In this document: positions 51,401 to 58,804 of the stretch, piece by piece | Layout of the letters: each line of letters starts with the position of its first letter | Position numbering within the stretch: position 1 is the stretch's first letter | DNA from: Microbacterium sp. cf332 | GTDB lineage: Bacteria > Actinomycetota > Actinomycetes > Actinomycetales > Microbacteriaceae | Direction: 5' to 3' | Length of the DNA stretch: 64,000 bases | NCBI RefSeq assembly: GCF_900102175.1 | Contig: NZ_FNKN01000001.1 | Coordinates: 1,415,921 to 1,479,920, forward strand | Notes under the pieces: generated by a model | What the model was told of the DNA's origin: nothing | Databases searched by the model: none | What the model saw: only the letters and a program-made list of their open reading frames with translations | Program-made: the position numbers and the translations under genes

Positions 51401-52094
51401 CCTCCATGTCGAGGTTGATGAACGTGCCGTCCTCGGCGGCGCTGAGGTACAGCGGCAGCAGCCGCTCGACCACGTCGGCGACGACCTCGTCGAACGCCCA
51501 CATCGAGATGCGGCTGATGATCGCCGAGACCTTGACCGAGACGTAGTCGACGTCGTCGCGGCGGATCAGCTCGTGGATGCCCTCGAGACGCCGCCGCGCC
51601 TCGTCCTCGCCGAGCACCGCCTCACCGAGCAGATTGAGGTTGAGGCGGGCCCCCGACTCGCGGATGCGGGCGATCGCCGGACCCAGCTTGTGAGGCCGGG
51701 CGTCGACGACGAGGTGGCCGACCATCTCACGCAGGGCCGTGCGGGCGATGGGCACGACGGGCGTCGGCAGCACGGGGGCGACGGCACCGCCGACGCGCAC
51801 GGCGCCGCGCAGGTACCAGGGCAGGAACTCCGGCACGAGCGGCGCGACATGGTGCAGCCGCGACGCGGCGGCCGTCACGCTCTCCGGGCGCATCACGCCG
51901 TCGACGAAGCCGATCGTGAAAGGCAGTCCGTTCGGGTCGCGCAGCACTCCGGCGAGGCGTTGCGCCGCGCCATCCGCGGGGAAGTCCGCCGAGGTGTGGA
52001 CCCACGTCCGCGCCAACTCGACCGCCCGATGAGCGAGCGGATCGTCGACGGGGAGGTCCGGCGGGGTGCTGCCGGACGAAGCGGTGTCGGACAT
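48402..52094 (-). CDS. putA: Bifunctional proline dehydrogenase / L-glutamate gamma-semialdehyde dehydrogenase
   Basis: Protein of 1230 aa that oxidises proline to glutamate in two steps with substrate channelling. The N-terminal PRODH barrel (to about residue 480) has the FAD/substrate motifs IKVRLVKGANLAMERV and GVAGHNLFDIAYAWLL. The ALDH domain (about 560-1030) has the general-base Glu in LAETSGKN and the nucleophile Cys818 in GHAGQKCSAAS. A C-terminal ALDH-like extension follows, as in long PutAs. There is no ribbon-helix-helix DNA-binding domain at the N-terminus, so it is not an autorepressor. A TAGGCT box 6 nt before the ATG suggests a leaderless start. Confidence 0.94.
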   Translation of the reverse strand: MSDTASSGSTPPDLPVDDPLAHRAVELARTWVHTSADFPADGAAQRLAGVLRDPNGLPFTIGFVDGVMRPESVTAAASRLHHVAPLVPEFLPWYLRGAVRVGGAVAPVLPTPVVPIARTALREMVGHLVVDARPHKLGPAIARIRESGARLNLNLLGEAVLGEDEARRRLEGIHELIRRDDVDYVSVKVSAIISRISMWAFDEVVADVVERLLPLYLSAAEDGTFINLDMEEYRDLDLTIAVFTRILEDERLRGLEAGIVLQAYLPDAADALDELTTWAQARVAAGGSRIKVRLVKGANLAMERVDAAMHGWPLATHGSKLDADAMYLRCLDRALRPDRSAAVRIGVAGHNLFDIAYAWLLAGERGVRDDIEIEMLLGMAQGQVAAVTEDVGHVLLYVPVVRPDEFDVAISYLVRRLEENASNENFLSAAFDLDTDATLFERERDRFVASLERASDPALPGRPNRTQDRGLALRAIAPQRITRDPAPGDEGLTQAVLGIADAAGAEDTTAVGGRDDILFGGERFVETAVYAPRESRRGPALGAPGFVNAPDTDPALAVNRVWARDILARIDDSIAGDETIAAARVGDVAALDEIVGRVGAAASAWGALAAADRSAVLLAASRALESRRAELIEVAASETGKVLAEADVEVSEAVDFAAYYAATARELDRVSGAVFEPASVTVVAPPWNFPLAIPAGGVLAALAAGSGVVFKPAPQARRCAAVVAEALWEAGVPRDLLALVDLDEGELGRELITHPSVDRVILTGSWETAALFRSWRPELPLLAETSGKNAIVVMPSADLDLAAADLIKSAFGHAGQKCSAASLAILVGPVGRSKRFARQLVDATRSLRVGPPTDPRSEVGPLIEPPHGKLDWALTTLDDGERWLVEPRPLDLGDGAGGRLWSPGVKVGVRAGSRTHLEEFFGPVLGVMHARSLDEAIELQNAVAYGLTAGLHTQDADDLATWLDRVEAGNLYVNRGITGAIVQRQPFGGWKRSSVGPGTKAGGPNYLVGLGTWRASQGAASSTLHLRGLDSRITTIIESAQPTLDYESFEWLRRGALADAVVWDREFGQVRDVSGLGVERNLFRYRPVDVAVRAAADATWQAVLRVLVAGVRAGSVVSLSSPVGLLAEVRRALGEVDIAVSVESDGEWLERLAVPERRPGRIRLVGSRETVAEVRAGIAAATEGDPDVSVYTDEVTTAGRIELLPFLHEQSITVTAHRFGNPDPWSESVI

Positions 52095-52100
52095 GCCGTC

Positions 52101-52106
52101 AGCCTA
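52101..52106 (-). promoter_or_regulatory. -10 box TAGGCT, leaderless start of putA
   Basis: On the minus strand TAGGCT ends 6 nt before the ATG at 52094. Confidence 0.6.
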
Positions 52107-52145
52107 CGTCGCGGGTTCCCGTCCGCCGCGGCGCCTCGCCCGGGG

Positions 52146-52706
52146 TCACTCCCAGACGCTGGGCGCCTCGGCGCGCGTCGAGGGCAGCGCCGTCGCGGCG
52201 GCCCACTCGGTCATCCACGGCTCGAGCTCGGGCAGGTCGTCGCGACGTCCGAGCACCGCGAACAGCTCGTCGAGCGGGACGATGCCGCCCGTGCGACGGA
52301 GGAACCGCGACCGCACGAGCATCTCGGCGTAGACCTCGCCCCCGACCACCGCCCGGTGGACCATGTAGACCGACTTGTCGTCGTGCCCGTGCAGCCGGGT
52401 CTCGATCGTGAAGCGCTGCCAGAGGTTCAACGACTTCCGGAAGGTGATCGTGCTGCTCGCGACGACGCCGTACCAGCCCTTCTCCTGGAAGGTGTCCCAG
52501 ATGCCGTTGCGCACGAGAAGGTCGAATCGGCCGAGGTCGAACAGCGACGCGTAGCGGCCGTTGTTCATGTGGCCGAGCAGGTCGATGTCGGTGGGCAGCG
52601 TCCGCAACCGCACGCGGCCGACCGCCATGAGCGGCCGCGGGCCCTTCCTGCTCAGCTGGCGCTTCGCTCGCCAGATCGTCAGGAGGGTCCGGAGCCACAC
52701 GTTCAC
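52146..52706 (-). CDS. Hotdog-fold acyl-CoA thioesterase
   Basis: Protein of 186 aa of the 4HBT-like superfamily. TDIDLLGHMNNGRYASLFDLGRFDL carries the Asp/His-Asn-Asn-Gly active-site pattern of YbgC/FcbC-type thioesterases (Asp replaced by the DLLGHMNNGRY variant common in actinobacteria). The N-terminus is basic and amphipathic. GTG 52706 (VNVWLRTLL) is preferred because a TAGCGT box stands 8 nt upstream; an in-frame ATG at 52733 is the alternative. Confidence 0.8.
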   Translation of the reverse strand: MNVWLRTLLTIWRAKRQLSRKGPRPLMAVGRVRLRTLPTDIDLLGHMNNGRYASLFDLGRFDLLVRNGIWDTFQEKGWYGVVASSTITFRKSLNLWQRFTIETRLHGHDDKSVYMVHRAVVGGEVYAEMLVRSRFLRRTGGIVPLDELFAVLGRRDDLPELEPWMTEWAAATALPSTRAEAPSVWE

Positions 52707-52714
52707 GAGGGCAG

Positions 52715-52720
52715 ACGCTA
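52715..52720 (-). promoter_or_regulatory. -10 box TAGCGT, near-leaderless start of thioesterase gene
   Basis: On the minus strand TAGCGT ends 8 nt before the GTG at 52706. Confidence 0.45.
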
Positions 52721-52807
52721 TCGGATCACCCATGCCCGCGGCCGCATCCGTTGTACATCTCCGACAACTCGCGCGCCCGCCCGCCCGCAGAACGGAGAAG
52801 CCGCGGG

Positions 52808-54349
52808 TCAGGCGCGCGCGGTGTCGAGCACGATCACAGCCCACGACAGCGCCGGCAGGGTGGCTCGCAGCGTGCCCTCGTCGAGGCCGACGCCGCGGAG
52901 CGGCACGAGGCCGACGGCGTCCTGCTCCTGCTCGGTGTTGACCGACAGCCGGTCGCCGTCCGCGGGCACGGTCAACACCTCGGCCGACACGACGCTCGAA
53001 GCGCCCAACCCGCGCAGCTCGAGCGAGACGTCCGTCTCGGAGTCGAGCGATCGGTTCGCGACGAACAGCGCGACCCGGCCGGTCGACTCGTCCCATGTGG
53101 CGGCGGCGTCCACGACGTCCACGTCGCCGAACTTCGCCGTCGGAGTCTGGTCGGAGTCGATCGCGAGGCGCAGCACCCGGCCCTGCGCGAGCTGCGACAT
53201 ACGCGCGAAGGGCCAGAAGATGGACTGACGCCACGCCGGACCGCCCTCCTCCGAACGGATGGGCGCGATCACGTTGACCAGCTGCGCTTGGTTGGCGATG
53301 CGTACGCGGTCGCCGTGACGCAGCAGGCTGTGCAGGAAGGTCCCGACGACGACGGCGTCGGTGACGTTGTACGTGTCCTCGATGAGACGCGGGTGGGCGC
53401 GCCATTCCTTCGACGCCGAGACGATGTGCGGCTGGTCCTCGGTGTCGAGGCCCTGCTGATACCAGACGTTCCACTCGTCGAACGAGATGTCGACCTGCTT
53501 GCGATGCTTCCCGGCGGCCTTGACCGCGTCGATCGTCGACACGACGCCGTCGATGAAGGCGTCCATGTCGACGGCCTCGGCGAGGAAGGATGCCGCGTCC
53601 CCCTCGTCCTCCTGGTAGTAGGCGTGCATCGAGATGTAGTCGACCTCGTCGTACGCGTGCGTGAGGACGGTGTGCTCCCACGTGCCGAAGGTCGGCATCT
53701 GCCGGTTCGACGAGCCCACCGCGACGAGCTCGATGTCGGGGTCGACGAGGCGCATCGCCTTCGCCGTCTCCTGGGCGAGGCGGCCGTACTCGCGGGCGGT
53801 CTTGTGGCCGATCTGCCACGGGCCGTCGAGCTCGTTGCCGAGGCACCACAGGCGGATGTCGAACGGGTCTGCGGCACCGTTCCGGCGACGGAGGTCCGAC
53901 CAGTACGTGCCGCCGGGGTGATTGGCGTACTCGACGAGGGCGCGGGCCTCGTCGACGCCCCGCGTGCCGAGGTTCACGGCCTCCATGACCTCGACCTGGG
54001 CCTCGCGTGCCCAGTCGACGAACTCGTGGAGTCCGAACGCGTTGGTCTCGACGGTGTGCCAGGCGCCGTCGAGGCGGTGCGGCCGGTCGGCGGCGGGTCC
54101 GACGCCGTCCTCCCAGTTGTAGCCCGACACGAAGTTGCCGCCGGGGTAGCGGACGACCGTGGCGCCGAGCTCCTTCACGAGCGAGAGGACGTCGCGACGG
54201 AAGCCGCGGACATCGGCCTGCGGGTGGCCGGGCTCGTAGATGCCGGTGTAGACGCAGCGACCCATGTGCTCGACGAACGAGCCGAAGAGGCGGCGCGGCA
54301 CGTCGGCCACGGTGAAGTCGCGATCGAGGACGATGCGGGCGCGGGGCAT
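52808..54349 (-). CDS. abfA: Alpha-L-arabinofuranosidase, GH51
   Basis: Intracellular enzyme of 513 aa that removes alpha-L-arabinofuranosyl groups from arabinan, arabinoxylan or arabinogalactan fragments. The family start FGSFVEHMGRCVYTGIYEP, acid/base Glu173 in CLGNELDG and nucleophile Glu292 in SFDEWNVWY sit at the spacing typical of GH51. A C-terminal beta domain ends in the SWAVIVLDT motif. AGGAG precedes the ATG. It is the last gene of the CUT1 transporter operon, 73 nt after the second permease. Confidence 0.95.
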   Translation of the reverse strand: MPRARIVLDRDFTVADVPRRLFGSFVEHMGRCVYTGIYEPGHPQADVRGFRRDVLSLVKELGATVVRYPGGNFVSGYNWEDGVGPAADRPHRLDGAWHTVETNAFGLHEFVDWAREAQVEVMEAVNLGTRGVDEARALVEYANHPGGTYWSDLRRRNGAADPFDIRLWCLGNELDGPWQIGHKTAREYGRLAQETAKAMRLVDPDIELVAVGSSNRQMPTFGTWEHTVLTHAYDEVDYISMHAYYQEDEGDAASFLAEAVDMDAFIDGVVSTIDAVKAAGKHRKQVDISFDEWNVWYQQGLDTEDQPHIVSASKEWRAHPRLIEDTYNVTDAVVVGTFLHSLLRHGDRVRIANQAQLVNVIAPIRSEEGGPAWRQSIFWPFARMSQLAQGRVLRLAIDSDQTPTAKFGDVDVVDAAATWDESTGRVALFVANRSLDSETDVSLELRGLGASSVVSAEVLTVPADGDRLSVNTEQEQDAVGLVPLRGVGLDEGTLRATLPALSWAVIVLDTARA

Positions 54350-54422
54350 GATGCTCCTGTTCTATAGGGGATGCGGGATGCGGGTGGGGGTGTCGAGACG
54401 GTGCGCGGCGCTGCTTCGCCGG

Positions 54423-55340
54423 TCACTGACCGCCGAAGCCGGTGGTCGCGACGCCGCGGACGATCTGCTTCTGGAACACCAGGAAGACGACGATCAGCGG
54501 CACGGAGGCCAGCACCGCCTGGGCCATGACCTGCGCGTACTGCACGCCGTAGGCGCTGATGACGGTTTGGAGCCCCACCGGCAGGGTCATGAGGGTCGTG
54601 TCGTTGATGATGAGGAACGGCCAGAGGAAGTTGTTCCATGCGCCGATGGAGACGAAGATCGCGACGGCCCCGAGGATGGGCCGCGACAGCGGCAGCACGA
54701 TCGACCAGAACACGCGGAAGCGTCCGGCACCGTCGACGCGCGCGGCATCCTCGAGCTCGATCGGCACCTGGTCGAAGAATTTCTTCAGGATGAAGACCAT
54801 CGCCGGCGCGACGATCTGCGGCAGGATCAGCCCCCACGGGGTGTCGACGAGGTTGAAGGCGAGCATCTCGTAGAACAGCGGGATGATCAGCACCTGTGGC
54901 GGGATCACGATCGAGGCGATGACCGCGCCGTAGAGCAGCTTCTTGCCCCGGAACTCCAGACGCGAGAACGCGTACGCGGCCACGGCCGAGATCGCGACCG
55001 TGAGGAGGGTGATGACGGCGGAGGTCCAGAGGCTGTTGCCGGCCCAGATCCAGACGTTCCCCTGCGAGAGGATCGAGGTGAAGGCCTCCGTGGTGGGCCC
55101 GCTCTCACCGACCCAGCCGCCCGCTCCCGAGGCGGCATCCGTCTCGGTCTTGAAGGCGGTCGCGACCGCCCAGAGGAACGGCAGCAGCCACCCGATCGCG
55201 AGGAGCGCGAGGGCGACGAACGCGGCGATGGTGACCGCGCCGAGTCGGCGCTGCCCGGGCTTGCTCCCGCGCGGGTCGGGACCGACCCCGGGCGCGACGA
55301 CGGCGCGCGTAGCCGTGGAGCCTGCGGTGGTGACGCTCAT
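54423..55340 (-). CDS. CUT1 sugar ABC transporter permease (MalG-like)
   Basis: Protein of 305 aa with six membrane helices and the EAA loop ELEDAARVDGAGRFRVFWSIVLPL that docks on the ATPase. Six-helix MalG type. The ATG overlaps the upstream permease stop. No ATPase gene is present in this operon, so a shared MsiK/UgpC-like ATPase elsewhere is presumably used. Confidence 0.91.
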   Translation of the reverse strand: MSVTTAGSTATRAVVAPGVGPDPRGSKPGQRRLGAVTIAAFVALALLAIGWLLPFLWAVATAFKTETDAASGAGGWVGESGPTTEAFTSILSQGNVWIWAGNSLWTSAVITLLTVAISAVAAYAFSRLEFRGKKLLYGAVIASIVIPPQVLIIPLFYEMLAFNLVDTPWGLILPQIVAPAMVFILKKFFDQVPIELEDAARVDGAGRFRVFWSIVLPLSRPILGAVAIFVSIGAWNNFLWPFLIINDTTLMTLPVGLQTVISAYGVQYAQVMAQAVLASVPLIVVFLVFQKQIVRGVATTGFGGQ

Positions 55341-56308
55341 GAGTGCTCCTTCCGGCGACGGGTGGCGAGGGCCTGGATGACGCCGATCAGCACGATGACG
55401 GCGAAGAAGACGTACGAGATGGCGGCCGAGTAGCCGAAGCGGTAGCCGACGAACCCGGACTCGTAGATGTACTGGACGATCGAGCGGGTGGTCTCGCTCG
55501 CGATGCCTCCGAGCATCTGATACGCCTGGTCGAACAGCTTGAGCGATGCCAGCACCTGCAGGATGACGATGAGCACCGTGACCTGGCCGAGCTGCGGGAT
55601 GGTGATCGAGAAGAGCTTGCGCCACTCCCCCGCGCCGTCGATCGAGGCCGCTTCGTACTGGGTCTCGGGGATGTTCTGGAGCGCCGCGAGGTACAGCAGG
55701 AAGTTGAACCCGATCGTCCACCACACGGTCGCGACGACGATCGCGAGCATGTTGGTGTCGGGGTTCTGCAGCCACGCGATCGGTTCGAGGCCGAATGCCT
55801 CGAGGATGTTGTTGGCCGCGCCGATCTGCGGGTTGAAGATCCACACCCACATCTGCGAGATCACCGTCGAGGCGAGCAGGTAGGGCATGAAGAACGACAG
55901 CCGCCACAGCCATTGACCGGGCAGGCCGCGCTGGACGAGCAGGGCCATGACGAGGGCGAGGGCGACGAGCGGCACGGTCGAGAGCACCGTGAACCAGGCG
56001 GTGTTGCCCAGTGACTGCCACATGACGGGGTCGCCCAACGCCTCGACGTAGTTCGCGATCCCGATGAACGAGCCGCCCGCGCCGGTGAGCGACTGGTCGG
56101 TGAAGCTCAGGTACAGGCCGTGCAGCAGCGGCCACACGAGGAACAGGAGGAAGGCGGCGAGGAACGGCGCGAGGAAGCTCCAGGCGATGCGCTGCTCGCC
56201 GCGGTCGCCGGCGTGGCGGCGCCGCCCGGTGCGGGCGCCCGTGACGATCGTCCGCGTCGCCGCGGTGTCGGCGAGACCGGCGCGCGCGGATCCGGTGTCG
56301 AGGGTCAT
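55337..56308 (-). CDS. CUT1 sugar ABC transporter permease (MalF-like)
   Basis: Protein of 323 aa with six helices and the EAA loop YEAASIDGAGEWRKLFSITIPQL. The basic N-terminal cytoplasmic tail is Thr/Arg-rich. It overlaps the binding-protein gene and the second permease by 4 nt each. Confidence 0.91.
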   Translation of the reverse strand: MTLDTGSARAGLADTAATRTIVTGARTGRRRHAGDRGEQRIAWSFLAPFLAAFLLFLVWPLLHGLYLSFTDQSLTGAGGSFIGIANYVEALGDPVMWQSLGNTAWFTVLSTVPLVALALVMALLVQRGLPGQWLWRLSFFMPYLLASTVISQMWVWIFNPQIGAANNILEAFGLEPIAWLQNPDTNMLAIVVATVWWTIGFNFLLYLAALQNIPETQYEAASIDGAGEWRKLFSITIPQLGQVTVLIVILQVLASLKLFDQAYQMLGGIASETTRSIVQYIYESGFVGYRFGYSAAISYVFFAVIVLIGVIQALATRRRKEHS

Positions 56309-57636
56309 GCGCGGGCTCCTTCCGGCGCAGCAGGGTTCGGCGTCTGCAGGCGCTGCTCGACGCCCGCGCGGAAGCGCGCGACCGCCTCGGCGGGATCGGC
56401 GCCGCGCAGCAGGACGTTCTGCACGGCGGCTCCGAAGTCGGCCTGGAACCGCGAGCCCGAGCCGGTGAACCACGCGGGCGGGTCGTATTTGACGAGCTCG
56501 GCGGCCTCGGCGTAGTGCGCCTGCGGCAGGAGGTCGGCGTACGCGGGCGACTGCGTCACCGGAAGGTAGGCGGGGATGTGACCGGCGCCCGCCCAGTCGA
56601 ACGAGCCCTTCAGGATGTCTGCGACGAAGCGGTAGACCAGGTCGCGGCTCTCCTCGTCGGGCGCGCTCTGGTGCGGGAGCGTGAAGGAGTGCGAGTCTGC
56701 GTAGACCGAGGGCGTGCCGAACACTGCCGGGATGACGGTGGCGTCGATCGGGAGGTCCTGCTGCTGCATCGAGCGCAGTTCCCAGACCCCCGTCAGGAAG
56801 AGCCCGCTGCGGCCGGTCGCGAACTCCGCGATCGCGCTCTGGTAATCGGCGCTGCGTGAGGCGATCTCGTCGTCGAGCAGCTGCTGCATGAAGCTCAGCG
56901 CCGCGACGGCGGCATCCTCGTCGATCTGCGCCCGCCCGCCCTCGGGCAACTCGATCTCGAGCCCGTGCTGGGTGTAGAGCGTGTAGAACAGGCGCCACAT
57001 CTGCGCACCGTCGCCGAGGTATCCGAACGACAGCCCGTGCGATTCCGACACCGCGGCGACGGCTCGCCCCAGCTCGAGGAAGTCCTCGGGAGACGTGATG
57101 GGCGGCAGCTTGCCATCGCTGTCGAGCACGCCCGCCTCGGCGCAGATCTCGGTGTTGTACATCAGGATGAAGGGATGCGCGTCGAGCGCGACGCTGTAGA
57201 GGTCGTCGCCGATGAACCCCTTGCGCCAGATGGCGTCGGTGAAGGTGCTCGCGTCGACGCCGAGGTCGGCGAGTCGCGCGGTGTCCCAGGTGTCGAGGAG
57301 CCCGCCCGGCGCGTACCCGACGACGCGCGACGCGTGCATCACGGAGACGTCCGGCGCCCGTCCGCCGGCTGCGGCCATCGCGAGCTTCGTGTAATACGGC
57401 TCCCCCCAGGCGAGCACCGTCGGCCGGACGCTGTAGTCGGACTGCGCGGCGTTGACGCCGTCGATCAACCCCGACATGGTGACGCCGTCGGCGCCCGAGA
57501 GCAGGTGCCAGAACTGCAGGGTGCGCGCGCCCGGACTGCCGGGCAGACCGGCGCACGATGCGAGGAAAGCGGTTCCGGCGAGGGCGGCGGCTCCGCTGAG
57601 GAACCTCCGCCGACTGAGTTCGAGGGGTGGGGCCAT
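56305..57636 (-). CDS. CUT1 sugar-binding lipoprotein with twin-arginine signal
   Basis: Extracellular solute-binding protein family 1 of 443 aa. The N-terminus has SRRRFLSG (Tat consensus) followed by a lipobox FLASC, so it is probably exported folded via Tat and then lipid-anchored. The mature part begins with LQFWHLLSG, usual for these proteins. The downstream arabinofuranosidase suggests arabino-oligosaccharides as ligand (inference). AAAGGAG is 6 nt from the ATG. Confidence 0.9.
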   Translation of the reverse strand: MAPPLELSRRRFLSGAAALAGTAFLASCAGLPGSPGARTLQFWHLLSGADGVTMSGLIDGVNAAQSDYSVRPTVLAWGEPYYTKLAMAAAGGRAPDVSVMHASRVVGYAPGGLLDTWDTARLADLGVDASTFTDAIWRKGFIGDDLYSVALDAHPFILMYNTEICAEAGVLDSDGKLPPITSPEDFLELGRAVAAVSESHGLSFGYLGDGAQMWRLFYTLYTQHGLEIELPEGGRAQIDEDAAVAALSFMQQLLDDEIASRSADYQSAIAEFATGRSGLFLTGVWELRSMQQQDLPIDATVIPAVFGTPSVYADSHSFTLPHQSAPDEESRDLVYRFVADILKGSFDWAGAGHIPAYLPVTQSPAYADLLPQAHYAEAAELVKYDPPAWFTGSGSRFQADFGAAVQNVLLRGADPAEAVARFRAGVEQRLQTPNPAAPEGARA

Positions 57637-57690
57637 CGGTCACTCCTTTGTGACGGCACGACATCGTGACAACCAGGGACCCCTCTACTT

Positions 57691-57704
57691 TTACATCGAT
57701 GTAA
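57691..57704. promoter_or_regulatory. LacI-type operator TTACATCGATGTAA
   Basis: Perfect 14-bp palindrome in front of the CUT1 operon. It occupies the spacer and edge of a possible minus-strand promoter (TTGCGG ... TAAAAG), so binding by the adjacent LacI protein should block transcription. Confidence 0.76.
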
Positions 57705-57742
57705 TAACTCCGCAAGGGTCTCAGCGACGATGGTCCTACGAC

Positions 57743-58792
57743 TCAGCGGGGAAAGTGCCCGCCCGGCGCGGCTTGGGTGCTCGCTCGGGGCACGACCCGG
57801 TGGGCGATCGCGACAGCGCGGACGGGAGCGTCGCGCGCCGTCATACGCTCCTCGAGCAGGGCGATCGTCGCGCGGGCGAACTCGTGTCGGTCGAACGAGA
57901 CGGTCGTGAGCTCCGGAGTCGTGAACCGTGACTGCTCGACGTCATCGAAGCCGCACACGAGCACATCGTCGGGAACCCGGATGCCCGCAGAAGCGAGCGC
58001 GTGGAGCGCTCCGACCGCGATCGAGTCGGTGAAGCAGAGCACGGCGTCGAACGCCACCCCACGCTCCATCAGAGCACCGACGCCTGTGGCCCCCGCCGCC
58101 ATGTTCCAGGGCAGCACGTTGATCTCCCGCCGCGCATCGTGCTCGATGCCGGCAGCGGCGAGCGCGTCGAGCATGCCCGCCAGGCGGAGCCGACTCGTCG
58201 CCGTCGCGTGGTCGGCGCGCCCGTCGCCGCCGATCGCCGCGATCCGCCGCGCGCCGCGCGCGATGAGATGCGCGACGGCGTCGCGGGCTCCGGCGCGACT
58301 GTCGATGAGGACCCGGTCGGTCACGTGCTGCTCGACCTCTCCGATGAGCACGACGGGCGGCAGACGATCGTCGCGGTCGACGACGCTGTCCTCGATGCGG
58401 ATCGGATTCAGCACGACGCCGTCGACGAGGTGCTGCCGTGCCCGTGAGACGAGGTCGCGCTCGCGCTCGGGCTCGAGCGCGGTCTCCTCGATCTGCACGG
58501 CGTATCCGCGCTGGTGGGCGGCGTCGACCAGGTGATGGAGCATGTCGGCCGAGAACGCCGTCGCGAGGTCGGGCAGGGCGATCGCGATCACCCCCGAGCG
58601 TCCGTTCCGCAGCCCGCGGGCGCTCAGGTTGGGGACGAAGTCGAGCTCGCGCATGGCCGCCTCGACGCGCTGCTGCGTCTCGGGACGCACCACCGCCGTC
58701 CCGGTGAGCACGTTGGAGACCGTCTTGGCCGAGACTCCGGCGAGCGCTGCGACGTCCTTCATGGTGGCTCGGCCGGATCTCTCCTTCGGCAT
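57743..58792 (-). CDS. LacI family regulator of the arabinoside operon
   Basis: Protein of 349 aa: HTH MKDVAALAGVSAKTVSNVLTG, hinge helix and PBP-like ligand domain (VLIGEVEQHVTDRVLIDSRAG, VCGFDDVEQSRFTTPELTTV). It lies immediately upstream of the CUT1/GH51 operon, and the perfect palindrome lies in the gap. A TAGTCT box 6 nt before the ATG overlaps the stop of the upstream thiD-tenA gene. Confidence 0.91.
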   Translation of the reverse strand: MPKERSGRATMKDVAALAGVSAKTVSNVLTGTAVVRPETQQRVEAAMRELDFVPNLSARGLRNGRSGVIAIALPDLATAFSADMLHHLVDAAHQRGYAVQIEETALEPERERDLVSRARQHLVDGVVLNPIRIEDSVVDRDDRLPPVVLIGEVEQHVTDRVLIDSRAGARDAVAHLIARGARRIAAIGGDGRADHATATSRLRLAGMLDALAAAGIEHDARREINVLPWNMAAGATGVGALMERGVAFDAVLCFTDSIAVGALHALASAGIRVPDDVLVCGFDDVEQSRFTTPELTTVSFDRHEFARATIALLEERMTARDAPVRAVAIAHRVVPRASTQAAPGGHFPR

Positions 58793-58798
58793 GTGCTC

Positions 58799-58804
58799 AG
58801 ACTA
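58799..58804 (-). promoter_or_regulatory. -10 box TAGTCT, leaderless start of LacI gene
   Basis: On the minus strand TAGTCT ends 6 nt before the ATG at 58792 and overlaps the TAG stop of thiD-tenA. Confidence 0.55.

Noticed and set aside
48084..53228. Very long open frame on the plus strand opposite putA and its neighbours
   Set aside because: In GC-rich DNA the frame antisense to a real gene is often free of stops. putA on the minus strand has complete catalytic motifs; the plus-strand translation is low-complexity and matches nothing.
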